The position numbers were made by a program, and so were the translations under genes. The notes below the pieces were generated by a model that was given only the letters and a program-made list of their open reading frames with translations, had not been told where the DNA came from and did not search any database. A stretch of DNA of 64,000 nucleotides from Gadus chalcogrammus (taxonomy: Eukaryota > Chordata > Actinopteri > Gadiformes > Gadidae), in the NCBI RefSeq assembly GCF_026213295.1, contig NC_079413.1, positions 22,703,884 through 22,767,883 of the forward strand. The letters run 5' to 3'. Of the stretch, positions 35,945 to 52,999 are shown piece after piece (within the stretch, counting starts at the first letter, position 1; every line of letters begins with the position of its first letter).

Positions 35945-36495
35945 CTACAGCCGACACAGAGAGGCTGACCCCCACCCCCAGACCCTCACCCCCGGGAGGA
36001 GGTCCTCCTGGGTGAAGGAGGACCAGAAGGTGTGGAGGTGTGTCAGTGTGTCTGAGGACCCTCCTCCACCTGGGGACACTCTGTAGAAGGACAGAGAGCC
36101 AGCAGGCCGGTCCAGATACACTCCTACTCTGGTGGAGCCAGCGGGGGGGAGAGGGAGGGCTGTTGGTATACCGTTGTACCGGGCAGAGTAACGATCATCA
36201 TAACAATCAAGACTCCAGGACTTGTTGTTCTGTCCAAGCAGGCTGTCACCACCCCGTCCTCTCCTTGTGATTCCTCTGTATGTCACTCCTATACCAACCC
36301 ATCCTTCCCACTCTACCTCCCAGTAACAGCGGCCAGTCAGAGCCTCTCTACCCAACACCTGGGGCCATGAGTCAAATCTGTCTGGGTGATCCGGATACGA
36401 CTGGTCCTCTAGAACCTCCGTCACCTTCCTGTTGTCCTCAGACAGAGAGAGGTGTCTGTGGGCCGTGTTGGGGTCCAGTGTGAGGTCACAGGCAT
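35945..36495 (-). CDS. PRY-SPRY (B30.2) domain terminal exon of an unidentified gene
   Basis: One minus-strand exon runs from an AG acceptor at 36496 to a TAG at 35945-35947, phase 1 at its start, 182 aa. PRY: DACDLTLDPNTAHRHLSLSE, a common start of fish B30.2 exons. SPRY: CYWEVEWEGWVGIGVTYRGI, LLGQNNKSWSLDCY and TRVGVYLDRPAGSLSFYRVS. Such exons end TRIM, NLR-C and butyrophilin-like proteins in teleosts and act as protein-recognition modules. No RING, B-box or NACHT exon is visible nearby, so the parent gene cannot be named; it may be an orphan exon. The domain itself is intact. Confidence 0.85.
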
Positions 36496-36701
36496 CTGAG
36501 GGAGAACCAGACATGATGAGCTGCTGAACCGCTCTTCATCCTCATCATCATCATCATCACTAGTACTGTTCTCCTGCGCTATATGTACATATACATAGAT
36601 ATGAACACATACATATACATATGTACACATACATAGATACACACACCTCAACAATAACGTTATGAAAACATCAACAACAATATTATGAAAACATCAGCAA
36701 T

Positions 36702-36850
36702 CAGAATCAGAATCAGAAAGGATTTAATTGAAAGAAGGGTTTTACACCAACCAGGAATTTGGCTTGGTGAGTAAGATGCATACATTAAGACAATAACAAT
36801 GAACAATGAACAAACAGTGATAGATGTATAACACAATATAAACAAGCAGG
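36702..36850. repeat. LINE/SINE tail-like repeat starting with (TCAGAA)n
   Basis: AATCAGAATCAGAATCAGAA followed by AAGGATTTAATTG and GGAATTTGGCTTGGTG resembles a frequent fish retroposon tail. It lies between the Ig-like and B30.2 exons. Confidence 0.5.
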
Positions 36851-36919
36851 GACATAAGTGATCAATTAAAAATAGGATGAATACATCAACAAAGGTCTCT
36901 CCTTGGATCCAGGACTTAC

Positions 36920-37225
36920 CAAAGACAAGCACCTCAGCGCTGTGATTGGCCGTGCCAGCGCTGTTGCTCGCCATGCAGCAGACCGTGTTCACGCCGTACC
37001 TCCCACCTCTGACGAAGAGGAAGCCCCTCTCCACCCAGGCCTCTGATTGGTCGTCTGTGCCGTCCCTCTCCAGGGGCCTGCCGTTGTGGAGCCACTCTAC
37101 TGTGGGCTCCGGCGTGCCGCCGGCGTGGCAGGTGTAGCGGGCCGTTTGGCCCACGGGCAACACGTGGGTAGAGGAGTGGAACTCTGTGATGCTGGGGGCC
37201 TCCTCCTCATCCTCCGTGGGCATCA
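36920..37225 (-). CDS. Isolated Ig-like (I-set) exon, phase 1-1
   Basis: A 306-bp minus exon with acceptor TTCAG at 37226-37230 and donor GTAAGT at 36914-36919. It encodes one Ig-like domain: SITEFHSSTHVLPVGQTARY, TCHAGGTPEPTVEWLHNGRP and CCMASNSAGTANHSAEVLVF. The two domain cysteines (YTCHAGG and the CC before MASNSAG) and the core Trp (VEWLH) are present, preceded by an acidic TEDEEEA linker. Symmetric phase 1-1 is typical of shuffled Ig exons. The style resembles muscle giant-kinase or SPEG-like I-set domains, but I cannot name the gene. No flanking exons of such a gene are visible; it may belong with the B30.2 exon or be an orphan. Confidence 0.6.
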
Positions 37226-37753
37226 CTGAACCTGAAGAAACCAGGAGGAGAGGAGTGAACGTCTACAACACGGATCTAGAGATGCAGCGTCAGACACTCC
37301 CTTCACTCTCTCCTGACACCCGTCCACTAGAGGGCGACCAGGGGATTCACACCCAGTATTCTGGCCTGCCTTTTCATACATGATTGAGTATCACAGCAGT
37401 GTCTACAAAGATTACCCAGGGAGGGGAAGTCACTCCACGAAGAGATTAACGAGTCGGGGGCGGAGCTTGTGGAGGAGAACGCAAAACCGTTCAGCAGCTC
37501 CAATAGAAACTAGTGCAAGTGAACCCGGAAAGGGTTGACCCTTGTGATCTGACCTCAGTAGACCACAATAGAAACCTGACCTCAGTAGACCACCATAGAA
37601 ACCTGAATTTAGTAGACCACAATATAAACCCAGACCTTGGTAGACCTAAACACATCCAACAACCTTTCAACTCTTAAAGAGTGTATTTACTGTATCTACG
37701 GCACAGAGAACAGAAAGGAGGATCCGTTCTCCACTCATGAACACAAACTAAGT

Positions 37754-43253
<5,500 letters not shown>

Positions 43254-43617
43254 TGTTACTCTCTGACGGCTTCCACGGCGTCTGGACTTAGCCTTCTTCT
43301 TTGCTCTACCAGCTGGAAAAACAACGTCACTTGTTTTCATTCTGACCAATTATCAGCGTGCACTCCGATACCATCAGTGTAAGGAAATGTTTTTCTTCTA
43401 CTGCACACAGACTCACGAACGCACTCAAGCACACGTACACGCACACAGAGTAATTTTCACACTGATATATTCATACTGCGTGGCTGTAATTCACAGTCCA
43501 GACTCACTACGGTCTGCAGAATCCCTCCCCGTCTTGAAGAAACACCTGAAGACATCTACTGAGAACACCTCAGTAAGTGATGACTGGTACTGTGGCTCTC
43601 GTGTTTAGAACACAATT

Positions 43618-44165
43618 AAGCAGAGCAAGAGCTGGTCTCTAGCATAAATGTTACCATTCCCTCATTATTGACATATACTCATATGCTCATAGGTATACAG
43701 TAATACACACAGAATCACATACGTACACACACAGTAATGGAGGGGGGACAACATGTGGCCTGCGTGTCACCAGGGTCTTTCACATCGGCCCACGCAGAAA
43801 ATATGAGGACATGTATCGTGGGATAATTTGAGATATGGTCATATTAATGACAAACTTTATAGAATGATGTTAAATTCATAAGTTCACCTGATATCGCTTC
43901 AGTTAAATGAGCAGCCATTATTAAAACACAAAATTGTTGATTAAATAAACCATTGTCAATCTAATGTTAGGTTGCACTACCATTAATAATAAGTCATGAA
44001 AAAACTAAACTTGTGCTCTGCTCCCTAAAGTTACTCTGCACTCTGTTCCACGTATATAACGGACCTAAAACATGAAACACACAACTACTTGAGATGCCTA
44101 TCAATAGTCCGTAACTCATGGGCGTAATCACACGTCAAGTAAGGTAAATGCGAGCTTTTTGTCCC
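43618..44165. other. Unannotated stretch upstream of the lectin gene
   Basis: No exon or element recognised; AT-rich. It probably contains the lectin promoter and separates the gene from a duplicated first exon. Confidence 0.4.
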
Positions 44166-44340
44166 AAACACACACATGTCGTTATTTAGGAGAATAAATC
44201 TGTCTATACGGTCACTGGTTCATCAGATCGGCCTATTTGAAATAAAACATTTTCTAAAAGTACATTTTAAACGTATGCAGATGAAACGACATTTTTTTTA
44301 CTGGATTATTTATTTTAAATCCTCTCAAAAGGGCACCTAC

Positions 44341-44431
44341 CAAATTTTCTCTTCCTGGTCTCCCTCCGGTCCAAAGACGTGTCCCCAGGTTCCTCAGAGA
44401 GTCCAGGGTCCGGTTCAGAGATGGTAGCCAT
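44341..44431 (-). CDS. Duplicate of the lectin cytoplasmic exon (partial gene)
   Basis: A 91-bp minus exon, the same length and phase as 43163-43253, encoding MATISEPDPGLSEEPGDTSL then RKRKF, with donor GTAGGTGCC. The start context CCATGG is strong. Upstream sequence GCAGCTTCAGATACGTCTGC is shared with another fragment at 50065-50118. No second set of TM or lectin exons is visible, so this is an alternative first exon or a fragment of a duplicated gene. Confidence 0.7.
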
Positions 44432-45360
44432 GGTTCCTCCCTGACAGCTTCAGATACGTCTGCTCTCAGGAGTCGGCTCTGATATATCAGCTGGAAAAAA
44501 CACGTTGCATGTTTTAATTCTGAGCAGCCTGCAATCTGATATCATCAGTGTCAGGAAGTGACAGTGGTGACACTCGTATCAGAGTGAAGACACTCTTATC
44601 AGATGTCTTCAGTTGACACACAGACTCACGGACGCATGCAAACACACACAATATTATTTTTCATTGAATATAAAGACACAACGTACATAGGTATCAGAGA
44701 CGTGTAGTGAGGCCCGTGGCTGGTGAGGCACTGACCTCTTCAGAGTCAGATTTACAAATATATGAACCCAATTGTTATGTAGTAGAAAAGGCGATTTCTC
44801 GTAGCACAGCCACAAAGCCAGTCTTTTCGGCGGTACCACTCTGTTTGAAAGTGAGTGAGAATCATTAGAGACTCCCTCCACCCAGCTCACCCTCTACTCA
44901 ATAACTAACATTGTAAATACAGACTCAGACACAGTAGAGAGGACGGTGTCATCACACACACAACAAGATTCTTCAATAGCTTCTTCCCTGCAACAGTGCG
45001 ACTGATGGCATTAACAGAGAACAACTGAAAAATACAATGTGCAATATTGTGTTTTGCTTATTTATTTTATTTATTTATTTAAATATATACTCACCACCCT
45101 ACCCCCACTTCCTACGTGCAACAACGCTGCTACATGTGGTTGGTTATACAGTATGGTTGCACTGCTGAATTCAATTTAATTTAATATGTATACACCTTTT
45201 TTAATTGTAATCACTATCTACTGTGGTGCTCTCTGAAATGCAATGCACAACATGCAATTTGTCCTTATCTCAATTTTTAAAACTTTTTATATTTTTTATT
45301 ATTACTATTTATTGTGCTTCTCTCTCTCGCTCTCTCTCTCGCTCTCTCTCCATGGACCTT

Positions 45361-45520
45361 TTTTTTATACATTTTTTTGACAATTAGCAGCCAGGGGGTA
45401 CAGTAATGGCAGACATAAAATACAGACACAAAAAATACAAAATGCAGCATTAAATTAAATAAAAAGATTATAAAGAGCACACGCACTAGGTGTTTTAATA
45501 GCTTTCCCATTTCTAGAACA
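45361..45520 (-). mobile_element. Retroposon 3' end with poly(A), second copy at 50640-50815 (+)
   Basis: On the minus strand it runs TTCTAGAAATGGGAAAGCTA ... GCTGCTAATTGTCAA and ends in an A-rich tail at 45361-45380. The copy at 50670-50815 on the plus strand is nearly identical and ends GTCAATAAAATGTATTAAAA. Shared 3' end plus A-tail suggests a 5'-truncated retroposon; the family is unknown. Confidence 0.6.
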
Positions 45521-45766
45521 TAGATAGTGGATAGTGATTAAAATTAAAAAATATATACATATTAAATTAAATGGGGGTAGGAAGTGGGGGTAGGGTGGTG
45601 AGTATATATTTAAATAAAATACAATATTGCACATTGTATTTTTCAGATGTTCTCTGTTAATGCCTTCAGTCGCACTGTTGCAGGGAAGAAGCTATTGAAG
45701 AATCTTGTTGTGTGTGTGATGACACTGTCCGCTCTACTGTGTCTGAGTCTGTATTTGCAATGTTAG

Positions 45767-45960
45767 TTATTGAGTAGAGGGTGAGCTGGGTGGAGGGAGT
45801 CTAATGATTCTCACTGCCCTTTTCCGACAGCGCTGACTGTAAATAAAGTCCATGGAGGGAAGTGTGGTCCCAGTAATCCTCTCAGCTGTCTTTATGACCC
45901 TTTGGAGTGCCCTCCTCTGTGCCTGTGTAACGGGTTGCTTCAAACTACGGGACAGAAAGT
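45767..45960 (-). mobile_element. Non-LTR reverse transcriptase C-terminal fragment
   Basis: The minus frame reads RRALQRVIKTAERITGTTLP, SMDFIYSQRCRKRAVRII, typical of the C-terminal region of fish LINE RT ORFs. Downstream (45640-45720) the same strand gives NSFFP-type residues. It lies in the right arm of the inverted duplication, next to a hAT fragment. Confidence 0.75.
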
Positions 45961-46490
45961 AACAAGGTCTTTTCAAACCGAGTGGTACCGCCGAAAAGAC
46001 TGGCTGTGTGGCTGTGCTACGAGGAATCGCCTTTTCTACTACATAACAATTGGGTTCATATATTTGTAAATCGGACTCTGATAAAGTCAGTGCCTCACCA
46101 GCCACGGGCCTCACTACACGTCTCTGATACCTTACGACGGGCGTGTCTTTATATTTAATGAAAAATAATATTTTTTGTGTTTGCATGCGTCCGTGAGTCT
46201 GTGTGTCAACTGAAGACATCTGATAAGAGTGTATTCACTCTGATAAGAGTGTCAACTGTCACTTCCTGACACTGATGATATCAGATTGCAGGCTGAACAC
46301 GTCGATTTGAGAATTATGCTCCTTGATTCATCTATGGCAATTAAGTATGTTTGTTACAAACTGGAAGAGTTGTTATCTAATAATAATATATTTTACATGA
46401 TCATCACCTGGCTAACTGGGAAGGGGGATTGTCTCTATTATGCGGTTATGTTTTGCTTTTTTATTTAAATAAGGACATACATGATTTATG

Positions 46491-46785
46491 CAGACCCGTC
46501 GCCAGACCTGAGTCTGAAGGGGGGCATATGAAATGCATAGGGGGGTACAATTATTATTAGCCTACAGTACGTATATTTCCTCTATTCGCGCAGCACATAA
46601 TCATCACGTTAATCATAACCAACAGCAATATCACCCGGTAGCCTATAGCCTTCCCTACAACATCACATCATTCCTCGTCATTCAAAGCAATACATAGAAG
46701 CAATGCTATGAATATATATCCATAAAACACTGGACTATACAACATATTAGGTGTAATTGCAGTTAACAGAGGGATATGCATTGCC

Positions 46786-46870
<85 letters not shown>

Positions 46871-47852
46871 ACGGTAGCTTACTTTGAGTGGATTCAGCGC
46901 TGTCCTCCCTCCCTCCCTCCCTGTCCTCAGCGGGAGGCAGCGTTTCTCCGAGCTGAACCTCCTCATCAACATATCCTTCCACTCAGATGTAAACTTGTGA
47001 GTCAGGTCCTTTTCAAAAGCAAGCTGAATCAGCTGGGCCTTGCGTCTGTGCAACATAGTGCGCCGATGCTCTGAGAAGACGTTTTTCAGCTTGGAAAATG
47101 ACTTTTCACACATTGCTGTGGAAGCTCCTAAAGTTAGGGCAAGGGTGTAGGCTGTGAGAACAGTCGGCATAGCCTGGAGTGCACAGTTGAATGTGCTAAG
47201 GATGTTTGCTATTGTCCATTTTCCGTCTTCTGGGTGTCATTCATTTTCTTAACCAGGAACTCACAAGCCACAGTATATTCAGATTCAGCCACATCAGTTC
47301 CAGCTAATAGCAGGAGAGGTGTTACGGTTACCTTTGATGGGTCCAGGAAATTATCTGACTGATTATTAGACTGTTGGTGGGCTTTTCAACCACTTACGAA
47401 TATCCATGATGATGAACTAGAAATGAAAGTAAGCTAGCGAAAAATCATCCAGCTTCACTTCAAAATGCGCGGTAACTGTTAGCGGCTAAATTGACGTAGT
47501 TACGTAGGCCTACGTAGCCTAGATCGGCAGATTTAATAGTCCGCCAAAGACGTTGACGTCGCTTAGCAACCGAAGACGCTGGGGTTGACAAGTTACCGGA
47601 CTTCTTGCGGAGCGATACCAAAGACGCCATTAAAGGCAAAAAATCCTTTGTTTACCTTGACAGCGGTCAATTATACTTAAGTTGTGAAGGGCCCATGCAA
47701 GTGAACGGAGCGTTAATAATATAAATAATAATATAAAATAAAAAAGTTTATTTTATTTTATTTTTTTTTGAGACGTGCCTCATTTGGGGGGGCACAATTA
47801 TTGTGGGGGGGCGGGCCCGGCCCCCTATGGCCCGCCCATAGCGACGGGCCTG
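46491..47852 (-). mobile_element. Internally deleted hAT (ZMYM1-like) transposon with TSD
   Basis: Inverted ends CAGACCCGTCGC and, reversed, CAGGCCCGTCGC; flanks GATTTATG (46483-46490) and CATTTATG (47853-47860) match 7/8. Minus strand holds the transposase start MDIRKWLKSPPTV (47407 down) and the C-terminal hAT dimerisation region: LGASTAMCEKSFSKLKNVFS and MLHRRKAQLIQLAFEKDLTH at 46960-47140. The catalytic middle is missing. An (AC)n tract (46790-46868) interrupts the 3' part. Confidence 0.88.
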
Positions 47853-47860
47853 CATTTATG

Positions 47861-48600
47861 TCCATTGTTTGCTTGATAAACCGTTGTGTTATCACGTTGA
47901 CCCTTTCTGTTAATTTTCTTTTCAAAACCGAGCACATTCTAGACCGTAGTCTAGTAGAAGGAAACTACACCGCAATAAATAAGAAAAAAAAACCTCTTAA
48001 GTTTGGCAACATGGTGAGAAACCATTAAAGATAATCCAAAAAGCCAAACTGCTTCAACAGCAGTCGTTATATCATACCATCCGTCCCGGTGATAATGATT
48101 CTCTCTCAGTATACTCATTTTCGCTGTTCTGCTAAATTCATGCGTTCCAAACTGTCAATCAGTCAAACACGACTACAGTCTCTCCATTGATGAAAGGTTT
48201 CGTCACGATCAGGTGTGACTGACGAGAGAACGGAGCTCTCTGACCAGAGACCAGCCACTGATTGATTTAATTGATTTATAATATGAATTATGATATATTG
48301 TATTGGACTGTATCATAATACATGAGGCAAATAGCAGCCTATATTTTCCGTCAAATTGAATGCAGAGGCTGACATGAACGGACGAGGACATTGTCGTCAT
48401 ATTGTGAAAAGTAAAATCTGTTGGTAGAGACAAACCTACAGACAGCTGCTGGAAACCCTGACATGCCAAGGGATCGTCTTCAACCGTTTGAACGACGCAA
48501 GAGACACACAAAACGAGGCATCACTGAACCGCACATACCAACAAACACATCATACATGATTGGACCGTCAGTCGACCAAAGGTCTGGCCTGACCAATCGC
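47861..48600. other. Unannotated stretch
   Basis: No gene or repeat recognised. prkar1b exon 3 might be expected on this side, but no VIPKDY-like reading was found. Confidence 0.4.
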
Positions 48601-48674
48601 ATTCGAGGACACGCAGCTCATGTCTGGTGCGTTTCCGACAGCGGTGAAGCGCGGCGGCGGCGGCGGGGGCTGAC

Positions 48675-49538
48675 CTTTCTGACGTAGGAGGCGGCGTCCT
48701 CCTCGTTGTACGCCTCGGCGCTGATGGCCCCGCGGCGGCGGCGCCCCCGCACCACGGGGTTCATGGGGGGGAGACCTCCTCCGAGCGGGAGTCCGAGCGG
48801 GAGTCCGAGCGGGAGCCCGAGGCCTTCTGCTGCAGCAGTATCTGCATGCTCTCCTCCTGGTGGCGCGGGCCGAGGCCCAGAGGGGAGCGCTCGGTCATTG
48901 GGCGCTTCCATTCCCTCACTCCTTGAGGACTTTTACTGCAGCATTCAATCGTGAAACCTCGGGACTATTTAGACACATGTATGTTTTAAAGGTTACTGTA
49001 GATGGTCTGTATTTCTAAGCCATCTAAATCTGTTCTAATGGTCCCGAAAAAAAAGCTTCTAAATCAACATTTTACATGCGTAATATAATATCATTTTTGC
49101 CTGTTTCAGTATCAGTTGCTAGTCAAATGGTTAATTAAAAATCCAGAAGGTTGGTGAGTCCACGAGGACACTAATATTAAGTTATCCCGCCAAATGATCA
49201 AAAACCAAAATCACAGCATACAACTGCAGCAAGTCCAATGTGAGAGCAGCACATCGGTCATTCAGACAACAGCATATAATATCCAATACGAAGGTAACCG
49301 ACTTCAGAGCAGAGCAGAATGCACACGAGACTCCCAAGATGTCAGCTCATGATTGACACCTCACCTTTTCCAGTCTGTCAAAGTACTCTTTGAGGAAAGC
49401 CATTGGCCGGTCTGGCCGCGAGGTGCACAGCTGGACGATGCAGTCCTTCAGCAGCTGCTGGATGTTGTGTTTCTGCACGTACTGCTCGCACTCTCTCATA
49501 CTCCTCTCTTCATCGCTGCTCATGTTGCCTGATGTCAT
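48675..49538 (-). CDS. prkar1b: cAMP-dependent protein kinase type I regulatory subunit (beta-like), first two coding exons, frameshift in exon 2
   Basis: Exon 49538-49365 starts [14 protein letters not shown] and carries the dimerisation/docking domain: [35 protein letters not shown]. It is followed by donor GTGAGG. Exon 48856-48675 begins [11 protein letters not shown], then SRSD repeats, [25 protein letters not shown] (pseudosubstrate RRGAI) and [10 protein letters not shown], with donor GTCAGC. EEVSP and the SDS-rich linker favour PRKAR1B over PRKAR1A. Exon 2 is 182 bp where 183 is needed: the C7 run (plus-strand G at 48765-48771) is one base short, so the pseudosubstrate is out of frame with the docking domain. 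Sequencing or assembly error in a homopolymer, or a pseudogene, are both possible. The cAMP-binding exons are not seen in the window. Confidence 0.82.
48960..49360. other. prkar1b-like intron 1
   Basis: Intronic sequence between the two coding exons, without recognisable elements. Confidence 0.5.
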
Positions 49539-49609
49539 TGTAGCCTTCTGTCCTGGCGAAGGAATGGAGACAGTGGATGTTAGGATAAAACATCGCATTT
49601 GAACATGGT

Positions 49610-49867
49610 TCAATTTGAGTTGTTTATTTTGGCATCTTCAACCAATATTGACTGTATTGAGTCCTTATACCCCACAGCACAGCCACAAAGCCAGTCTTTT
49701 CGGCGGTACCACTCTGTTTGAAAAGACCGCGTTACTTTCTGTCCCGTCGTTTGAAGCAACCCGTTAAGCTCCGGCATTGGTCTTCCATCATTTATTATCT
49801 CCTTTTTGGATTGAAAGTCCAGTTTTGAGAAATGTCTGAGTTTGGCTATTGAATCATTATCTTCCAT
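49610..49867 (-). mobile_element. hAT transposase N-terminal fragment (TTF-type zinc finger start)
   Basis: The minus frame gives LRHFSKLDFQSKKEIINDGR, TRSFQTEWYRRKDWLCGCA, the typical start of fish ZMYM1-like hAT transposases. The same exon piece is in both arms of the inverted duplication at 44-46 kb. It stops soon after the first Cys motif. Confidence 0.8.
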
Positions 49868-50064
49868 GTTTGAAGTGAGAAATGTTTTTTTAAATAAACA
49901 AACTGATGTGGTGCACTTGACTGCTTAAAAGAAGACAACTATGGAAGCATATATGTAGCAAAATTCAAATGGCAATGCAATTGGCAATTCATTATGCAAT
50001 TTTATAATGTAATTTGTAAATACGTTTTTCAAAGTGTATTTTAATATGCAAAGGGACAATGCAG

Positions 50065-50120
50065 CTTCAGATACGTCTGCTCTCAGGAGTCGGCTCTGCT
50101 ATATCAGCTGGAAAAAACAA
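50065..50120 (-). repeat. Fragment of the lectin upstream sequence
   Basis: GCAGCTTCAGATACGTCTGC and TCAGGAGTCGGCTCTGCTAT match 44447-44495, just upstream of the duplicated lectin exon. A third, diverged match lies at 43300-43325. It marks dispersal of the lectin 5' region. Confidence 0.7.
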
Positions 50121-51049
50121 TAAAAAAATCAATTAAATTTGCTAAAGTTATTACAATAAAAATAGAATAACATATTCTTTGAGTTCCTTTATTCAAATTG
50201 AAAAGCTATAGCGTCCCCGTGATTGCAATCCACTTCGCCACGCTGCGTGTGTTGCGATATTCAAATGACATTTCAATCCGCAAAAGGCTTTGCAAAAGAT
50301 TTGGCAAAACGTTTTCCAAAACGTAATCCAAACGTTTTCCAAAAAGTCAATTTGCAAAGTGGCAAACGTATCAGCCAATCAGTGTCCGGGCGTGAACTAC
50401 GTCACTTGCTCGTAATTTCCTTGTTCACGTTCGTATGTGTCTTGTATTGAACATGTACTGTTTTTGTATTGAACATGATTTGTTTGTTGTATTGTTTGGT
50501 TTCTTCAATTACACCTCTAGTCAAGCAAACCAATATTTTATTATAAACCTTATTATTTTATTAGCTAAATGGCATATTCATAAATGTAAATACTCTAATC
50601 AGAAACCGCTTTTTGTTGTGTTTGAGAATGAAACAAGGCAATGCATGGGGAATATTCTATGTTCTAGAAATGGGAAAGCTATTAAAACACCTAGTGTGTG
50701 TGCTCTTTATAATATTTTTATTTAATTTAATGCTGCATTTTGTATTTTTGTGTCTGTATTTTATGTCTGCCATTTCTGTACCCCCTGGCTGCTAATTGTC
50801 AATAAAATGTATTAAAAAAATAAATAGAAACAACGTTCGTATGTGTCAGGATCATAGTCACCAATGGAGGAGATTATTGATACGCTCCGAAGTTTGTTTG
50901 GCCGATGATGTGGAGAACAATCGTGTTGAAGACACAGATGCAGTAGATAGAGTGTGTGTTCTGGGAGATAGGATAGACGACTTATCCTCACTGGTACGTT
51001 TTGAGGCCAGTGTGGTAAACCCAAAGATTTCCCAAGTGCTACAGGCACT

Positions 51050-51440
51050 GGGTGCGAGACATAGTGTTATGGTAGACGATGCTGAACCCAAGAGCAGACA
51101 GAGACGATGTTGAAGGGATAAAAAGGGGTTTATTGAACAAGGTGGGTAGCAGGTAGTGGATGAGGGAGCCGGGGGAAGAGCGAGGTGGGCGAGCTGGAGT
51201 GAGTGATCCGGGTAACTGCAGGCAGAGGAACTAAAGTTAGATGTGGTCCAAAAACAACAAGAGAGACTAGAGTAAGAGAGCGAGGTAGCAAGTAACACTA
51301 GAGCCAGGCACGTATAGTTATCACGGTAGTGCGTAGTACGATCTGGCGCCGACAGCAGGGAATCCAGGGGTTTATGAAGGGGGTTGATTGGGGATGAAGA
51401 CCAGGTGAGCATGATTGTAGATGAGGGCCAGGTGTGAGGT
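51050..51440. repeat. Unclassified dispersed repeat
   Basis: A purine-rich, GGTTTATTGAACAAGG-containing block common in fish intergenic DNA. A minus open frame (50858-51412) is Ser/Leu-rich with no family motif. Class not assigned. Confidence 0.4.
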
Positions 51441-51543
51441 GAGACAGACAGGAGGGCTGTTTCCCAATGTCAAGGAAGCATGCTCAACGGCCGTCCTTTT
51501 AAGGACGCTCACACTCGAAAGCCGCGCCATTTTTGCGTCCTTT

Positions 51544-52139
51544 GGGTGTGTTTGAAACCACCTACTTGCTTACTGCTTACTACCTACTACCTACTCAATA
51601 CTTGGCTTACTTCTCGAATCCTTTAACAATGATTGAGTAATCCATTTTGAGTAATCGACGTTCGGAAGGCCGTTCTTAATTAACCACCTCAGATGACGTG
51701 AATCAAATGACGTGTCAATAACCTACCGGCCGGGCGCCGTTAATAAATATTATAAATAAATATATAAACGTCACATTTAACGTCACAGTACATCTTCAAC
51801 CTAAGGATTTGCGGTGATATGTTAAAAACAATTATTAAACAATTATTAAAAGCACTGCTGCTGCGGCTCCCCGTTTAGCGCCATTGCTTCCACTGTTCTT
51901 TTGAATAGACGCAGTGCATTCTGGGGCGGTTGAGTACGTCTAGTAAGCTAGCGATGCTTACACAAAATCTTTCCGGAAGTAGAAGACATTTGGATACTAC
52001 CAGAGCCCGTCTACGAATCATATTAGACATTCTCTGATACTACTCGCTTACCTAAAACTCGCTTACTACGTTCTGCTTACTCAATTTGACGTCATAGTTA
52101 GTAAGAGTAGTAAGCAAGTAGGTGGTTTCGAACACACCC
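51544..52139. mobile_element. MITE with about 30-bp terminal inverted repeats
   Basis: Left GGGTGTGTTTGAAACCACCT ACTTGCTTACT and reversed right GGGTGTGTTCGAAACCACCT ACTTGCTTACT match with one difference. It is 596 bp, without transposase; a TSD is not clear. Confidence 0.85.
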
Positions 52140-52778
52140 ATTGTGTTTGTAGTGGTACATGTACTTTTTAAATAACCATAAGTTGCTCAATTTTCAACCG
52201 ATTTACAAACGGTTTGGTTTATTACAAACGTTATTAACGTGGTTATGATATTGTACCTATTTTAGAACATTATTCTATTTTTCATTATTCTATCAAAAGT
52301 ATGCAGTGTCATAACTACATCTCTGACGATTATAACAAACACAAACCGTTTGAAAATCGGTTGAAAATGGTTAAGTAATGGATGTTTAAAAAGTACATGT
52401 AGGCCTACCACTACCAACACAATGTTATGGCTGAGCAGCTTACTGTGGTAAGATGGCCGCCAGTGGTGACGTTCGACTCCATTGGCCAGCAGCGCGGACG
52501 AAGCATCTAGTTAATATATATATCTATGGGTGAGACTCCTTAGCTGTGTCCCTATTCCTCTACGAATAGTCAAATCTCCTATCCTTTACTTAACCTTTGT
52601 GGAAAACGTCATCGGGTCAAGGAGAGATGGAAATGTGCTTCCTTTAAAACAGGAAAAGACAGCGCTGTTTAAAATGAATTCGACTCCACTTTTCCTAACC
52701 GACGTCATTGCGCGACGGGGAGTATTGCTGACCTCTAGCGTTTCTATGGTGGAACTACAGTTTTCCGAATTTGGTCTA
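52140..52778. other. Unannotated stretch with MITE-like edges
   Basis: AGCTGTGTCCCTATTCCTCT near 52543 resembles another fish MITE terminus. No gene recognised. Confidence 0.35.
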
Positions 52779-52919
52779 CAACAGGGGTTCTCAAAGTTTT
52801 GACAGCTGAGGGCCAATTTAGGAACCCAAAATTTGACTGAGGGCCGCCAAAAGGATAAAAAATGTAGGCGGGTAACGCCGTCAGCATCCCAGCGAGGTCA
52901 AGTGAGGTCTAAATCACAA
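52779..52919. mobile_element. Truncated hAT terminus
   Basis: CAGGGGTTCTCAAAGTTTTG followed by GAGGGCC motifs is a typical hAT (Charlie-type) end. The element is cut off by the (AC)n tract at 52920. Confidence 0.65.
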
Positions 52920-52929
52920 AACACACACA

Positions 52930-52997
<68 letters not shown>
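52920..52997. repeat. (AC)n at left breakpoint of copy B
   Basis: AC repeat directly before the start of homology with copy A. Confidence 0.95.

Positions 52998-52999
<2 letters not shown>

Larger units (their letters stand above)
44521..46297. repeat. Large inverted duplication, arms about 0.65-0.75 kb
   Basis: Left arm 44521-45170 and right arm about 45550-46297 are reverse complements with high identity (for example GCAATCTGATATCATCAGTG at 44528 against its inverse near 46280). The right arm has about 165 bp more (a LINE RT tail piece, about 45800-45960), which the left arm has lost. The arms include the 5' flank of the duplicated lectin exon and a hAT transposase fragment. Confidence 0.85.

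Noticed and set aside
43254..43349. Longer N-terminus for the lectin (upstream Met at 43349)
   Set aside because: The added residues are intron-like and not conserved in the paralogous exon, which starts at the equivalent internal ATG with a good context.
50858..51412. 184-aa minus-strand protein
   Set aside because: Ser/Leu-rich frame lying across a dispersed repeat, without domain motifs.
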